The notes: a model not told the origin generated them from the sequence alone. Numbered from the stretch's first letter, positions 8,114-17,917 are shown. The stretch is 36,152 nt of DNA from Nostoc sp. UCD121 (GCF_014222285.1 NZ_JACKZS010000064.1:1-36152), one strand, 5' to 3'. Numbers and translations: made by a program.

Positions 8114-8812
8114 ATGTCCAACTTCAAAATATTTTCTACTGGTTTAGCAGCGATCGCTTTGTCTGTCGCAACTGGTTGCACACCAACTACTCCCCGTGAC
8201 CAAAATACATCGGAAGTTCCATCTGCTCGATCTGTGCAAGCAACTGAGAGTCCATCTCCAACTGCTTCCCCAACTGCATCCCCAACTGTTTCACCAACTA
8301 CATCAGGGCAAAATAATCTTAGCTCTTCAGACAGACAATTTATCACTGAAGCGGCTCAAGATGGTTTAGCAGAAGTCGAATTAGGACAACTTGCATCACA
8401 ACGTGGAAGGAGCAATGTAGTCAAACAATTTGGACAGCGTATGGTTCAAGATCATACCCAGGTCAACGCGCAACTCAAACAGTTGGCTGCTCAAAAAGGT
8501 GTCACGCTGCCAACTAGTATCGGCAGTAATAATCAGCAAATCAAGCAAAGTTTATCTAGGCTTTCTGGTACTAACTTCGATCGCCAATATCTGAATCAGA
8601 TGCTTCAAGCTCATGAAAAGGATGTCACAGCATTTCAAACTCAAGCTCAACAGGGACAAGATCCAGATGTGAAAGCATTTGCGGCTCAAACGCTACCAAC
8701 CCTCCAACAACACTTGGAAGAAGTTCGTTCCATTGTTAATCCTGGTGGAACTTCAAATAGCAGCCCAACTAGCACTCCAACTAGCAGCCCAACTCCAACC
8801 AGCACTCCATAA
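8114..8812 (+). CDS. DUF4142 lipoprotein
   Basis: Predicted lipoprotein of 232 aa. The chosen ATG at 8114 has AAGGAAAG about ten bases upstream and gives a clean signal peptide ending SVATGC, with Cys as the lipidation site. An in-frame TTG at 8072 would bury this signal behind 14 extra residues and is rejected. After a low-complexity Ser/Pro/Thr linker (about residues 35-65) comes a helical DUF4142 domain at about 75-205, with the family-like pattern DRQFITEAAQDGLAEVELGQ and HEKDVTAFQTQ. The C-terminus is another Ser/Thr/Pro tail made of repeated SPTS units. DUF4142 proteins are ferritin-like helical bundles of unknown function, often exported. The following hairpin at 8877-8914 may end the transcript. 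Confidence 0.85.
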   Translation: MSNFKIFSTGLAAIALSVATGCTPTTPRDQNTSEVPSARSVQATESPSPTASPTASPTVSPTTSGQNNLSSSDRQFITEAAQDGLAEVELGQLASQRGRSNVVKQFGQRMVQDHTQVNAQLKQLAAQKGVTLPTSIGSNNQQIKQSLSRLSGTNFDRQYLNQMLQAHEKDVTAFQTQAQQGQDPDVKAFAAQTLPTLQQHLEEVRSIVNPGGTSNSSPTSTPTSSPTPTSTP

Positions 8813-8876
8813 ATCCCAAATTTCATCATTAAAAAACCACAAGACCAAAAACTACCGAAAGTAAGTCGATGAGAAT

Positions 8877-8914
8877 AAGCCTATTTATGTTTCGTAAGTA
8901 ACATAAATAGGCTT
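8877..8914. terminator. Perfect 15-bp hairpin after the DUF4142 gene
   Basis: AAGCCTATTTATGTT (8877-8891) and its exact reverse complement (8900-8914) flank an 8-nt loop. There is no T-run after it, so it may be a terminator, an RNA-end stabiliser or a palindromic repeat. It lies 64 bp after the stop codon. Confidence 0.55.
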
Positions 8915-8926
8915 AAAACCCTTATT

Positions 8927-9040
8927 AATGACAAAGTGCAAAGGACAAATCACAAAGGACAAATGACAGTCTCCGCCAGTTAACTTTAATTGTGCCGACT
9001 TACTAAAATGTTGGGTTTCGTTCCTCAAGCCAACCTACGA
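8927..9040. repeat. Short intergenic repeats (14-bp tandem and dispersed hairpin)
   Basis: Two 14-bp units, AAAGGACAAATCAC (8940-8953) and AAAGGACAAATGAC (8954-8967), belong to the heptamer-type repeats common in Nostoc-like genomes. A second block at about 9010-9040 has GTTGG at 9010-9014 and CCAAC at 9030-9034, around a sequence I associate from memory with dispersed Nostoc repeats. The remainder of the 344-bp gap up to 9156 shows nothing else that I can support. Confidence 0.5.
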
Positions 9041-9156
9041 TTATCTTTAAATGAAGTGTATTGAATTATAGCTTTAACTAAACTTTATTAGTTTTCATTG
9101 TCACTATCATATCCTCAAGCTTCAAAACTACTATAAATAGAAAAATAAGCAATCAA

Positions 9157-10302
9157 ATGAATGAATTACAAGCAATCTTAGAAGGCTTTGAATCCAGTCA
9201 AGAAAGTGGTGAAATCACTTTTCTTGCCACTGTAGTTAAAACTCAAGGTTCAACCTATCGCCGACCTGGTGCTAAAATGTTTATGACAAATACAGGTCAG
9301 ATGATTGGAACAATTAGCGCTGGTTGCTTAGAGAATGACGTATTTGAGTATACTCAACAACGAATGTCAGACGGCAAACCAATTCTTGTTACTTACGATC
9401 GCACCGCCTCGGAAGATATTCTTTGGGGTTTTGGTTTGGGGTGCAATGGGGTAGTACAAGTTCTCATCGAACGGCTTGAGAGAAAAAGCATACCCAATGC
9501 GATCGCTTTTACACAAGAGTGCTTTCATAAAAAACATTTGGGTATTATTGCTACAGTCTTTGCTTTTGAAGGCGAGGTAGATGTAAAACTTGGGTCGCGC
9601 TTACTGCTCTATCCAAATGGTAAAATTGTCACCGACATTAAAGATCCAAATTTAATTGAATCTCTGAGTGCAGATGCTCAAGCGGCCTTTGTTAATCAAA
9701 AGTCAAGCGTCAACAACTATCAGTTACCTTTAGGCAGTATAGAAGTTTTCATCGAAGTCGTTCAGCCACCCACACCTTTAGTAATATTTGGTGCAGGTTA
9801 TGGCGCTGTACCCGTAGCAAAGTTTGCTCAAGCATTAGGTTGGGATGTTACTGTAGTTGATTGTCGAGCTAATGAAACAACTAGAGCGCGATTTCCTCTA
9901 GGTTGTGAGGTGATCCTTAGCAATCGAGACATTATACATAAACAGATTTTCATAGATGTTCAAACAATAGCTGTAGTGATGACCCATAATTATCTTGACG
10001 ATCTAGAAATTTTAAAGATGATGCTACCATCTCCGGCACGTTATATTGGCGTTTTAGGAACAAAGCATCGCACAGAAACATTGCTGCAAGATTTATCTCG
10101 CAAAGGGATAGTTCCTACTAGTGAACAATTAAATAGATTGTATAGTCCTGTTGGTATTGATATCGGTGCAGAGACACCAGAAGAAATAGCGATCGCCATC
10201 ATTGCAGAAATTCAAGCAGTGCTGAGAAACCGCGATAGTAATTTTTTAAAAAATCGTAATCAACCAATTCATAAAAGTTATCAAGACAATTTTAATTTGT
10301 GA
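9157..10302 (+). CDS. XdhC/CoxI family molybdenum-cofactor insertion protein
   Basis: Cytosolic chaperone that, in this family, binds molybdenum cofactor, helps sulfurate it and inserts it into xanthine-oxidase-type enzymes. The N-terminal XdhC_CoxI domain is shown by VKTQGSTYRRPGAKM (about 28-42) and SAGCLENDVFEY. The C-terminal XdhC_C Rossmann domain begins near 205 with VIFGAGYGAVPVAKFAQ and continues to GVLGTKHRTETLL. The natural client in this window is the PaoABC-like enzyme at 2446-6249; E. coli PaoD has the same role but sits at the end of the pao operon. Here it is displaced by 2.9 kb and has its own leader. Length (381 aa) is normal. No other molybdenum-enzyme gene is visible nearby. 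Confidence 0.88.
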   Translation: MNELQAILEGFESSQESGEITFLATVVKTQGSTYRRPGAKMFMTNTGQMIGTISAGCLENDVFEYTQQRMSDGKPILVTYDRTASEDILWGFGLGCNGVVQVLIERLERKSIPNAIAFTQECFHKKHLGIIATVFAFEGEVDVKLGSRLLLYPNGKIVTDIKDPNLIESLSADAQAAFVNQKSSVNNYQLPLGSIEVFIEVVQPPTPLVIFGAGYGAVPVAKFAQALGWDVTVVDCRANETTRARFPLGCEVILSNRDIIHKQIFIDVQTIAVVMTHNYLDDLEILKMMLPSPARYIGVLGTKHRTETLLQDLSRKGIVPTSEQLNRLYSPVGIDIGAETPEEIAIAIIAEIQAVLRNRDSNFLKNRNQPIHKSYQDNFNL

Positions 10303-10619
10303 CTAGCGACATAGTGCTTATCTGTTATGATATTCACCCATAAGCAATATAGAAACTGAAACACCAAGCATAGCTATTATTCTCGCGGCGGGTACAGCAA
10401 AAAACCTGTTGCTTGATTAAGGATGTCGTTTTTTGCATCACATTGCAGAAATTGCGATCGCTTCAGTTTGTAACCTGTGGTAATAGAATGTCCTTGAAGT
10501 TAATTTTTCGATTGCTTGATGTTCATCATCATGTATTTACTGCTTATAAAGCCAATTTGGTCTACATTTTTGTTTAAGTCCCAATAGGATTTCTATATGC
10601 AAAAAAAGGTAGTGTTGCG
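10303..10619. other. Intergenic leader of the response regulator gene
   Basis: 317 bp. A weak stem TGCTTAT...ATAAGCA with an 18-nt loop lies just after the xdhC-family gene (about 10316-10347) and could end its transcript. No gene, riboswitch or convincing promoter was recognised. Confidence 0.4.
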
Positions 10620-12980
10620 ATGAGAATCTTGCTGATCGAGGATGACGAAGTTTTAGCAAGTGTTTTGTTGCAGTCTCTTACCCAACAACACTATGCTGTT
10701 GAAATAGCAGAAGACGGACAAATTGGTTGGGAATATGCCCAAGCTACGAACTACGACCTGATATTAACAGATGTGGTACTGCCGAAACTGGATGGTATTA
10801 CTTTATGCCAGCGCTTACGTTCTAGTGGCTGTTCCACTCCTATTTTATTGATCACAGCAAAAGATGAAACTAGCGATCGCATTCGTGGACTCGATGCTGG
10901 TGCAGATGATTATCTAATTAAACCTTTAAATTTGAGAGAACTGCAAGCAAGGGTACGCGCTTTGCTACGTCGCGGCGATACTCCCCGTCCTCCAGTGCTA
11001 GAAGTTGGAGCATTGCGTTTAGATCCAAGTATTTGCGAGGTAACATACAACAATCAAGTTCTGGATTTAACACCTAAAGAATATAGTCTGCTGGAAATAT
11101 TATTGCGGAATCCATTACGGGTTTTTAGTCGGGGAGATATTATCGAACATCTCTGGACTTTTGACGATCCACCCCAAGAGGAAACTGTGAAGTCTCATAT
11201 TAAGGGGTTACGACACAAGTTGAAAGTAGTTGGAGCCATAGACTGGATTGAAAACGTTTATGGTTTGGGATATCGCTTAAAATCTCAAAAAACTACTAGT
11301 AGTGGAAATAGCAAAAAAGAAATAACTCAAAAAAATCTAGTTCAAAAGTCTTCGACACCCGATACATCTCCATCCGTTGAACAACAGTTTAAGCAAGCAA
11401 TGAATGGGTTGTGGAGTCAATACCAGGGGTTAATGACACAGCGAATGGAGGTATTGCAACAAGCAGCAGCAGAACTCTCTAGCGGCACACTAACTATAGA
11501 ATTACGTAATTCGGCTGAACGGGAAGCGCACAAGCTAGCTGGTGTTTTGGGAATGTTTGAGCAAGAAACAGGAACTCAAATAGCACGGGAAATTGAACAG
11601 ATTTTAGCCAAAGAAGGAGATTTATTACCAGCCCAAAAAGACCAATTGCGATCGCTAATACAAGAGTTAGGCGAATTGTTAAACCTAATGGCACAAAAGC
11701 TAGTAGATAAAACTGCTACCTCGATTGAGGAAGAGATAAGCTCTAAGTTACTGCTGATTGACCCTGATTTACAACTGGGTTCACAGTTGCAACAAGTGGC
11801 ATATTCTATGGGAATGCGTTGGCAGCAAATAACAACGTTAGAAGGTGCAAAAAACTTCTTGCAAACGACATCACCAGATTTAGTAGTGCTAAATGTAGAT
11901 GAAATCGGGCAGCGAGAGGAAACTTTAGCATTAATGTTGGACTTAGCAACACACACTCCTCCTATACCTGTTCTGGCGCTTGCTGTTACCGATCAATTAG
12001 TGGATCGTGTAACTTTGGCTCAGTCTGGGGCGCGGGGTTTTCTTCTCAAGCCTGTCACCGCAAATCAAGTTTGGGAAACTGCCTCACAAATCTTACAGTT
12101 TACCCGTTCTTTAAAAGTAAATGTATTAGTAGTTGATGATGATCCGCTTATTTTAGCAGCACTAGGCCCAATGTTAGAACCTTGGGGAATGCGAATCACC
12201 GGATTGGACGATCCTCTACGTTTCTGGGAGGTATTACAATCTACTGCACCAAATTTGTTGATTTTGGATGTGGAAATGCCCCAAATTAGTGGTATAGAAC
12301 TTTGCCAGGCAGTTCGCACAGATCCCCAATGGCAGGAATTGCCAATTGTCTTTCTGACGGCTCACCGTGAGATAGAAACGGTGCAGCAGGTGTTTGCTGC
12401 TGGGGGAGATGATTATGTGGTTAAACCTGTTGTAGGGGCAGAATTGCTGGCAAGGATTACCCATCGCTTAGAACGCAGCCGCCTACTACAGTCACTCTCT
12501 ACCAAAGATCCCTTAACGGGACTGGCAAATCAATTTCAGTCTAGCCGCGACTTACAGCGCCTGATTGCTCAAGCCGAAAAAAATCAGCGATCGCTTTGCT
12601 TGATGATCTTGAATATCAGCGATTTACGCCAAATTAATATCCAGTACGGCCATGAGGCTGGTAATCAAGTATTGCAACGATGGAGTCGGCTATTCCAATC
12701 AGCATTTTGCAGTGGCGAAATATTGGGCTATTGGGGTAACGGAGAATTTGTAGTGGGAATTTCTGGGTTTACGGAAACTGTAACCCTAGACACAGAGAAG
12801 CTTGTTGTCAAACATCGCCTCAATGAAATTTTAATTAAGCTTCGCCAGCAAGTATTTACAGCTTCAAATGGCGATCGCTTTCAGGTAACTTGTAACTTTG
12901 CTGTGGTTGAGTATCCTAATGATGGACTAAACTTACAATCTCTATACCAAGTTGCTAACTCTATGTTGAAGCAGGGCTAA
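10620..12980 (+). CDS. Multidomain response regulator: REC-wHTH-HPt-REC-REC-degenerate GGDEF
   Basis: A 786-aa signalling protein. REC1 (about 1-120) is complete: Asp8/Asp9, phospho-acceptor Asp51 and Lys101. An OmpR-type winged helix follows (about 128-222, ending ENVYGLGYRLK). An HPt-like helical segment has REAHKLAG with His304. REC2 (about 370-480) has Asn425 where the phospho-acceptor Asp is expected, so it is probably not phosphorylated. REC3 (about 500-620) is complete: Asp506-508, Asp550 and a Lys in YVVKPV. The C-terminal GGDEF-like domain (about 630-785) reads WGNGEF instead of GGDEF and lacks cyclase hallmarks. The protein could bind DNA and act as a phosphorelay hub. The kinase gene 230 bp downstream on the same strand is the obvious partner. 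ATG at 10620 has AAGG upstream. Confidence 0.9.
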   Translation: MRILLIEDDEVLASVLLQSLTQQHYAVEIAEDGQIGWEYAQATNYDLILTDVVLPKLDGITLCQRLRSSGCSTPILLITAKDETSDRIRGLDAGADDYLIKPLNLRELQARVRALLRRGDTPRPPVLEVGALRLDPSICEVTYNNQVLDLTPKEYSLLEILLRNPLRVFSRGDIIEHLWTFDDPPQEETVKSHIKGLRHKLKVVGAIDWIENVYGLGYRLKSQKTTSSGNSKKEITQKNLVQKSSTPDTSPSVEQQFKQAMNGLWSQYQGLMTQRMEVLQQAAAELSSGTLTIELRNSAEREAHKLAGVLGMFEQETGTQIAREIEQILAKEGDLLPAQKDQLRSLIQELGELLNLMAQKLVDKTATSIEEEISSKLLLIDPDLQLGSQLQQVAYSMGMRWQQITTLEGAKNFLQTTSPDLVVLNVDEIGQREETLALMLDLATHTPPIPVLALAVTDQLVDRVTLAQSGARGFLLKPVTANQVWETASQILQFTRSLKVNVLVVDDDPLILAALGPMLEPWGMRITGLDDPLRFWEVLQSTAPNLLILDVEMPQISGIELCQAVRTDPQWQELPIVFLTAHREIETVQQVFAAGGDDYVVKPVVGAELLARITHRLERSRLLQSLSTKDPLTGLANQFQSSRDLQRLIAQAEKNQRSLCLMILNISDLRQINIQYGHEAGNQVLQRWSRLFQSAFCSGEILGYWGNGEFVVGISGFTETVTLDTEKLVVKHRLNEILIKLRQQVFTASNGDRFQVTCNFAVVEYPNDGLNLQSLYQVANSMLKQG

Positions 12981-13207
12981 AAGGCAATAGGAAAGAAGGC
13001 TTTTTGAGTATTGGGTAAAGGGTGTATCCAAAACCTTTCCCATTTCCCTTTCCCCTTTAACCTTCAATGATGCTGATAACCGTATTACTGCTGTAACATT
13101 TAAAGACAGTATGTAGTTTTACTATAGTTAAATATCTTAATGATCAACTATAGATACAATCACTATACCAAGTTGTTCTATCTATACCAGGAGACATTAA
13201 GGAGTGG
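12981..13207. other. Spacer with a C/T-rich repeat between response regulator and kinase
   Basis: The segment around 13010-13060 changes from GGGTAAAGGGTG to CCCATTTCCCTTTCCCC, a small version of the window's purine-to-pyrimidine foldback repeat. AT-rich sequence follows up to the ribosome-binding site GGAG at 13201-13204. Confidence 0.4.
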
Positions 13208-13210
13208 GTG

Positions 13211-16200
13211 ATGAGCGCTAAACAATTGGAGCAGGTGAAGCAATTGCAAGCTACCCTCACCAAGATGGAAGTAACATTAGGTGCGATCGCTGATGCTGTA
13301 GTCTGGGTAGGAGAAGACCGACGCATTCAATGGTGCAATTCTCATTTTGAATCTCTGGTAAATCAACCCCACGGTAATATCTGCGGCGCAAAATTAACTG
13401 ACTTACTACCTTTAGCACAAGCAGGAAAACCAGCCTATCCTGATGTGCAGATACTCAATGGAGAGTATGAAACAGGAAATTATCAGTACCAGCAGGGTAA
13501 GCAAACTTTAACACTACAAATTTCTGGTAGCTGTACCGAACTGACTGACGATCGATGTGCAATACTGGTGATTCGGGATATCACGCTAACGAAACAAACT
13601 CAAGAATCTTTGCAAGAGATTGAAGAGCGATTGCAGACATTAATTAATGCTACACCCGATATTATCTGCTTAAAGGACGGCGAGGGAAAATGGTTGCTGT
13701 CAAACCAGGCTAACCTGGAATTTTTAGAGATACAAGGGGTTGATTATCAAGGTAAAACAGACTCCGAACTGGCAGAATTTAGCAATTTTTATCACGATGC
13801 TTTACTCAACTGCAACGAAACAGATGAACGAGCTTGGCAGTTGGGCTGTGTGCATCGGGTAGAAGAAATTATACCTCGACCTGATGGGACAGTTAGCAGT
13901 GTCGATATGATTAAAGCTCCCCTATTTTACCAGGATGGTAGACGCAAGGCTCTGTTGGTTTTAGGAAGGGATTTGAGCGAACGCAAACAAACTCAAGTAG
14001 CCTTAGAAAACTCTTTGTCTTTGTTAAGCGCTATCTTTGAATCGATTCAAGACGGTATCTTAGTAGTCGATAGTTTAAGTAATATTACTACTCATAACCA
14101 AAAGTTCTTAGAAATGTGGTCAATTCCACCAGAACTTTTGACAGAACCAGATCATCCTCAGCGACTAGGGTATTTGGCAAACCAGCTAAAAGACCCCGAT
14201 GGATTTTTGCAACGAGTCCGAGAATTGTATTCACAGCCGGAAGTAGTTAGTTATGATTGCTTAGAACTACAAGATGGTAGGATATTTGAGCGATATTCCT
14301 GTCCTCAGCGCGTTGGCGAACAGATTATTGGTAGAGTGTGGACTTTCCGCGACATCACCCAACGCCAAAGGTCAGAAGAAGCACTAAGACAAAGTGAGTT
14401 GCAATATCGCACTATTTTTGAAGCAATCAATGATGGACTATTTATTACTGATATAGAGACTGAAAAAGTCGCTGAAGTTAATCCTGCGGCTTGTCAAATG
14501 CACGGTTATTCTTATGAAGAATTTCTCACTTTACATCCATCTGTCTATATTCACCCAAACTCACATTCAGTTTTTCTAAAATTTCTTGAAACAACGCGAT
14601 CTGGTGAGCAATTTTATGGGCAAGCAGTTGATATCTGCAAAGATGGTACTTTAATAGATGTAGAAGTCAAAGGAAGCACTTGCATTTACAACGGTAAGCC
14701 ACACATCTTGGCAGTGGTGCGCGATATTAGCGATCGCAAACGCACCGAAGAAGCCTTACGACAAAGCGAAGTCCAATATCGAGATTTGGTGCAAACAGCT
14801 AACTGTATTATTCTGCGTTGGGACGGCAACGGTGACATTATATTTTTAAATGACTACGGTCAAAGGCTTTTTGGCTTCGATTTAGATGAAATTATCGGGC
14901 ATAATGTCATCGGCACGATTGTTCCAGAAACCGAGACTTCTGGGCGCGACTTACAGACATTAATGGTTGATATTTGTCAATACCCAGAAAATTATCTATT
15001 CAACGAAAATGAGAACTTATGCAAAAATGGCGATCGCGTCTGGATAGTCTGGGCAAATAAACCTATATTAGATGCACAAGGAAACTTAATCGAAATTCTT
15101 TCAGTAGGCACTGATGCCACAGAACGCAAACGCGCTCAAGCAGCCCTCCAGCAAAGCGAGTTAAAGTTCCGTAGCATCGTTGAAAATGCCAATGATCTGA
15201 TATTCGTCCTTAACCTAGATGGAATCTTTACCTATCATTCGCCTAATGTTACCTCAATTATGGGATACAGCCTAGAGGAAATAGAAGGTCATTCTGTGGC
15301 AGAGTTTACCAAACCGGAAGATTTAGCAACTAGCGCCGCAGCATTACAAAGGGCTGCTACTGGAGAAAAACTGACTGATATTGAGGTGCGATTAAGACAC
15401 AAAAATGGCAATTGGCGATGGTTCAACTTTAATACTTCGACAATTAATCCTCAGAGTGGCACAGTTGCTATTTTGGGTGTAGGGCGTGACATTACAGAAC
15501 GCAAGCAAGCAGAAGAAGCTTTGCGGCGTAGTGAAATGAAATACCGCAACATCTTTGAAAATTCTCAAGTGGGTATTTTCCGCACTCGGCAACAAGATGG
15601 ATTGATTATCGAGGCTAATCAACGCGGTGCCGAGATTTTAGGTTTTGCCTCTGCTGCTGACTTGATTGGCAAGTTCTTCACAACTGACTTATATGCTAAT
15701 CCAGACGATCGCACACGGATGTTAGCAGAGTTAGAAAAAGACGGTGAAGTTCGTAATTTTGAAGTAGCACTACAGCGACTCGATGGTTCGGCTGTTTGGT
15801 TACTCTTGTCACTCCGTCTCAACGCCGAAGAATCCTGTTTGGATTCAGTTTTTACAGATATTAGCGATCGCAAACAGCAAGAACAGGCTTTACACTTAAT
15901 TGTTGAGGGTACAGCAGCAAAAACAGGTAATGAATTCTTCAATTCCTGCGTTCGTTACCTGGCTGAGGTATTGCAAGTTCAATATGCCCTAGTTACTGAG
16001 TTTCATGATGAGCAGAAAACTAAAGTCCGCACTTTAGCATTTTGGTCTTGCGGGGCAATTAACGAAAATTTGGAATACCATTTGCACGGCACTCCTTGTC
16101 AACATACCTTGGAAGGCAATATATGCCACTACCCCCAAAGAGTGCAAGCTGCTTTCCCTGAAGATGCAGATTTAGTGAGGATGAATGCTGAAAGTTTTTT

Positions 16201-17917
16201 TGGCGTTCCTCTCACCAGTTCCTCTGGGGAAATCATTGGACATCTAGCAGTGATAGATGTCAAACCAATGAAGCACGATCCGGGACGGGAACTGATTATC
16301 AAAATCTTTGCTGCCCGTGCCGGTGCCGAATTAGAACGCAAACAAGCAGAAGCAGCCCTACAAGAAAGCGAGTTAAAGTTTCGCACTATCGTCGAAAAGG
16401 TCAATGATGTGCTGTTTGCGATGAGTCCTGATGGGGTTTTCAAATATATTTCCCCTAATATTTTGAATACTACAGGATTTGCTCCCAGCGAAATGGAGGG
16501 TAATTCTTTGACATTCTTTACTCATCCCGACGATGTGCAAAAATGTCAAGAAGTCGCCCAAACTATCCTCACAACCGGTGAGGGAATTTCGGGGACTGAG
16601 TACCGCGCCAAACATCGTACTAGGGGCTGGGTTTGGCTAACTTCTAATGCAGTCCGCACACAAGATGCCCAGGGTAATTTCCAGATTGTAGGTGTAGCTC
16701 GTGATATTAGCGATCGCAAACAAGCAGAAGCCGCCCTGCAACGTCGGACTCAAGCAGAAAGTTTACTCAGTAGCATTTCTCGCCAATTTATTGACCAAAA
16801 TTTAGAAACAGCAATTAATTTTACACTCCAAGCGATCGCTGAGTTTATTAGTGCCGAACACAGTTGCATCTTTGAATGCTCCCAAGATCAACGTGAATTC
16901 CACCTCATCCATGAATGGTGTGGTGAAGATGTTGCACCATTGATTGATATTGCCAAAGGTTCGCCTGTAGAAGTTTTCCCCTATTTCTACGAACCGATTC
17001 TCCGTGGTAGGCATCGACAAATCTCTTGTGTGGAAAATTTACCACCCCATCTACCTGAGCGAAAAGTTTTTGAAAGTATGTCGTTTCAGTCTTTACTAGC
17101 AGTGCCAATGGTTCATGCTGGCAATGTAGTGGGATTTGTTGGTGCAGCGATGATTCACTGCTCGAAAACCTGGAGTCAAGAAGATATTAATCTATTGAAG
17201 CTGGTAGGTGAAATAATTGCGATCGGTCGAGCCAGACATCAGGCAGAAGAAGCGCTGAGAATTGCCAAAGAAGCAGCCGAAACTGCCAACCAAGCTAAAA
17301 GTGCTTTTCTCGCTAATATGAGCCACGAACTCCGCACGCCTCTTAATGCCATCCTAGGTTTTTCTCAGTTAATGGAACGAGATACTAGCCTCAACTCAAA
17401 CCAACGTGAATCTTTAGCTACCATTAACCGCAGTGGCGAACACTTGCTCAACCTGATTAACGATGTCCTAGAAATGTCCAAAATTGAGGCTGGACAAATC
17501 ATTTTCACCCCTGAAGACTTCGACCTTTATCTGCTATTGCAAACATTACAAGAAATGTTTCAGGTAAAGGCACAAACAAAGCAATTATTCCTCAGATTTG
17601 AAATTGCTCCCAATCTTCCCCGTTATATCCAGACAGATGAGGGGAAACTCCGCCAAGTTCTCATTAACCTTTTAGGTAACGCCGTCAAGTTTACTCAAAC
17701 AGGCGGAGTAACGTTACGAGTCAGGTTGGGGAGTGAACAAGGAGCAGGAGAAGAAGCAAGGGAGCAGGGAGCAGAGAGCAAGGAAAAAGAATTTTCCCCT
17801 CTGCCCCCCGCACCCCGCCCCTCTGCATCTTTCCAATGCCCCAATAACAAATCTTTGCCCTTTCGGAATTTTTCTATTATTCTTGGGCATAGTTTCAGGG
17901 CTGACTATCTCTGTTAG
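13211..17917 (+). CDS. Multi-PAS/GAF sensor histidine kinase, ATPase domain truncated
   Basis: Large soluble sensor of 1568 aa with no membrane segments. About eight PAS units are visible, many opening with a QSELQYRTIFE-type motif near residues 18, 135, 265, 395, 518, 648, 774 and 1053. Two GAF-like domains lie at about 895-1045 and 1180-1330. HisKA carries FLANMSHELRTPLNAILGF with His1372 (numbered from the ATG at 13211). The HATPase domain starts normally and its N-box is present (INLLGNAVKFTQTGG), but the D, F and G boxes are missing. From about residue 1506 the frame runs into an intergenic foldback repeat (GSEQGAGEEAREQGAESKEK) and then unrelated sequence. The protein should be unable to bind ATP properly. 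The ATG at 13211 is preferred to the GTG at 13208 because GGAG sits six bases upstream. It probably pairs with the upstream response regulator. Confidence 0.88.
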   Translation: MSAKQLEQVKQLQATLTKMEVTLGAIADAVVWVGEDRRIQWCNSHFESLVNQPHGNICGAKLTDLLPLAQAGKPAYPDVQILNGEYETGNYQYQQGKQTLTLQISGSCTELTDDRCAILVIRDITLTKQTQESLQEIEERLQTLINATPDIICLKDGEGKWLLSNQANLEFLEIQGVDYQGKTDSELAEFSNFYHDALLNCNETDERAWQLGCVHRVEEIIPRPDGTVSSVDMIKAPLFYQDGRRKALLVLGRDLSERKQTQVALENSLSLLSAIFESIQDGILVVDSLSNITTHNQKFLEMWSIPPELLTEPDHPQRLGYLANQLKDPDGFLQRVRELYSQPEVVSYDCLELQDGRIFERYSCPQRVGEQIIGRVWTFRDITQRQRSEEALRQSELQYRTIFEAINDGLFITDIETEKVAEVNPAACQMHGYSYEEFLTLHPSVYIHPNSHSVFLKFLETTRSGEQFYGQAVDICKDGTLIDVEVKGSTCIYNGKPHILAVVRDISDRKRTEEALRQSEVQYRDLVQTANCIILRWDGNGDIIFLNDYGQRLFGFDLDEIIGHNVIGTIVPETETSGRDLQTLMVDICQYPENYLFNENENLCKNGDRVWIVWANKPILDAQGNLIEILSVGTDATERKRAQAALQQSELKFRSIVENANDLIFVLNLDGIFTYHSPNVTSIMGYSLEEIEGHSVAEFTKPEDLATSAAALQRAATGEKLTDIEVRLRHKNGNWRWFNFNTSTINPQSGTVAILGVGRDITERKQAEEALRRSEMKYRNIFENSQVGIFRTRQQDGLIIEANQRGAEILGFASAADLIGKFFTTDLYANPDDRTRMLAELEKDGEVRNFEVALQRLDGSAVWLLLSLRLNAEESCLDSVFTDISDRKQQEQALHLIVEGTAAKTGNEFFNSCVRYLAEVLQVQYALVTEFHDEQKTKVRTLAFWSCGAINENLEYHLHGTPCQHTLEGNICHYPQRVQAAFPEDADLVRMNAESFFGVPLTSSSGEIIGHLAVIDVKPMKHDPGRELIIKIFAARAGAELERKQAEAALQESELKFRTIVEKVNDVLFAMSPDGVFKYISPNILNTTGFAPSEMEGNSLTFFTHPDDVQKCQEVAQTILTTGEGISGTEYRAKHRTRGWVWLTSNAVRTQDAQGNFQIVGVARDISDRKQAEAALQRRTQAESLLSSISRQFIDQNLETAINFTLQAIAEFISAEHSCIFECSQDQREFHLIHEWCGEDVAPLIDIAKGSPVEVFPYFYEPILRGRHRQISCVENLPPHLPERKVFESMSFQSLLAVPMVHAGNVVGFVGAAMIHCSKTWSQEDINLLKLVGEIIAIGRARHQAEEALRIAKEAAETANQAKSAFLANMSHELRTPLNAILGFSQLMERDTSLNSNQRESLATINRSGEHLLNLINDVLEMSKIEAGQIIFTPEDFDLYLLLQTLQEMFQVKAQTKQLFLRFEIAPNLPRYIQTDEGKLRQVLINLLGNAVKFTQTGGVTLRVRLGSEQGAGEEAREQGAESKEKEFSPLPPAPRPSASFQCPNNKSLPFRNFSIILGHSFRADYLC
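17735..17830. repeat. Foldback repeat inside the 3' end of the kinase gene
   Basis: A G/A-rich run with repeated GGAGCAGG and GGGAGCAG units is followed by CCCCTCTGCCCCCCGCACC, so the strand can fold back. It belongs to the same repeat family as the intergenic copies elsewhere, but here it lies in the reading frame of the kinase exactly where the conserved HATPase sequence stops. Confidence 0.75.
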
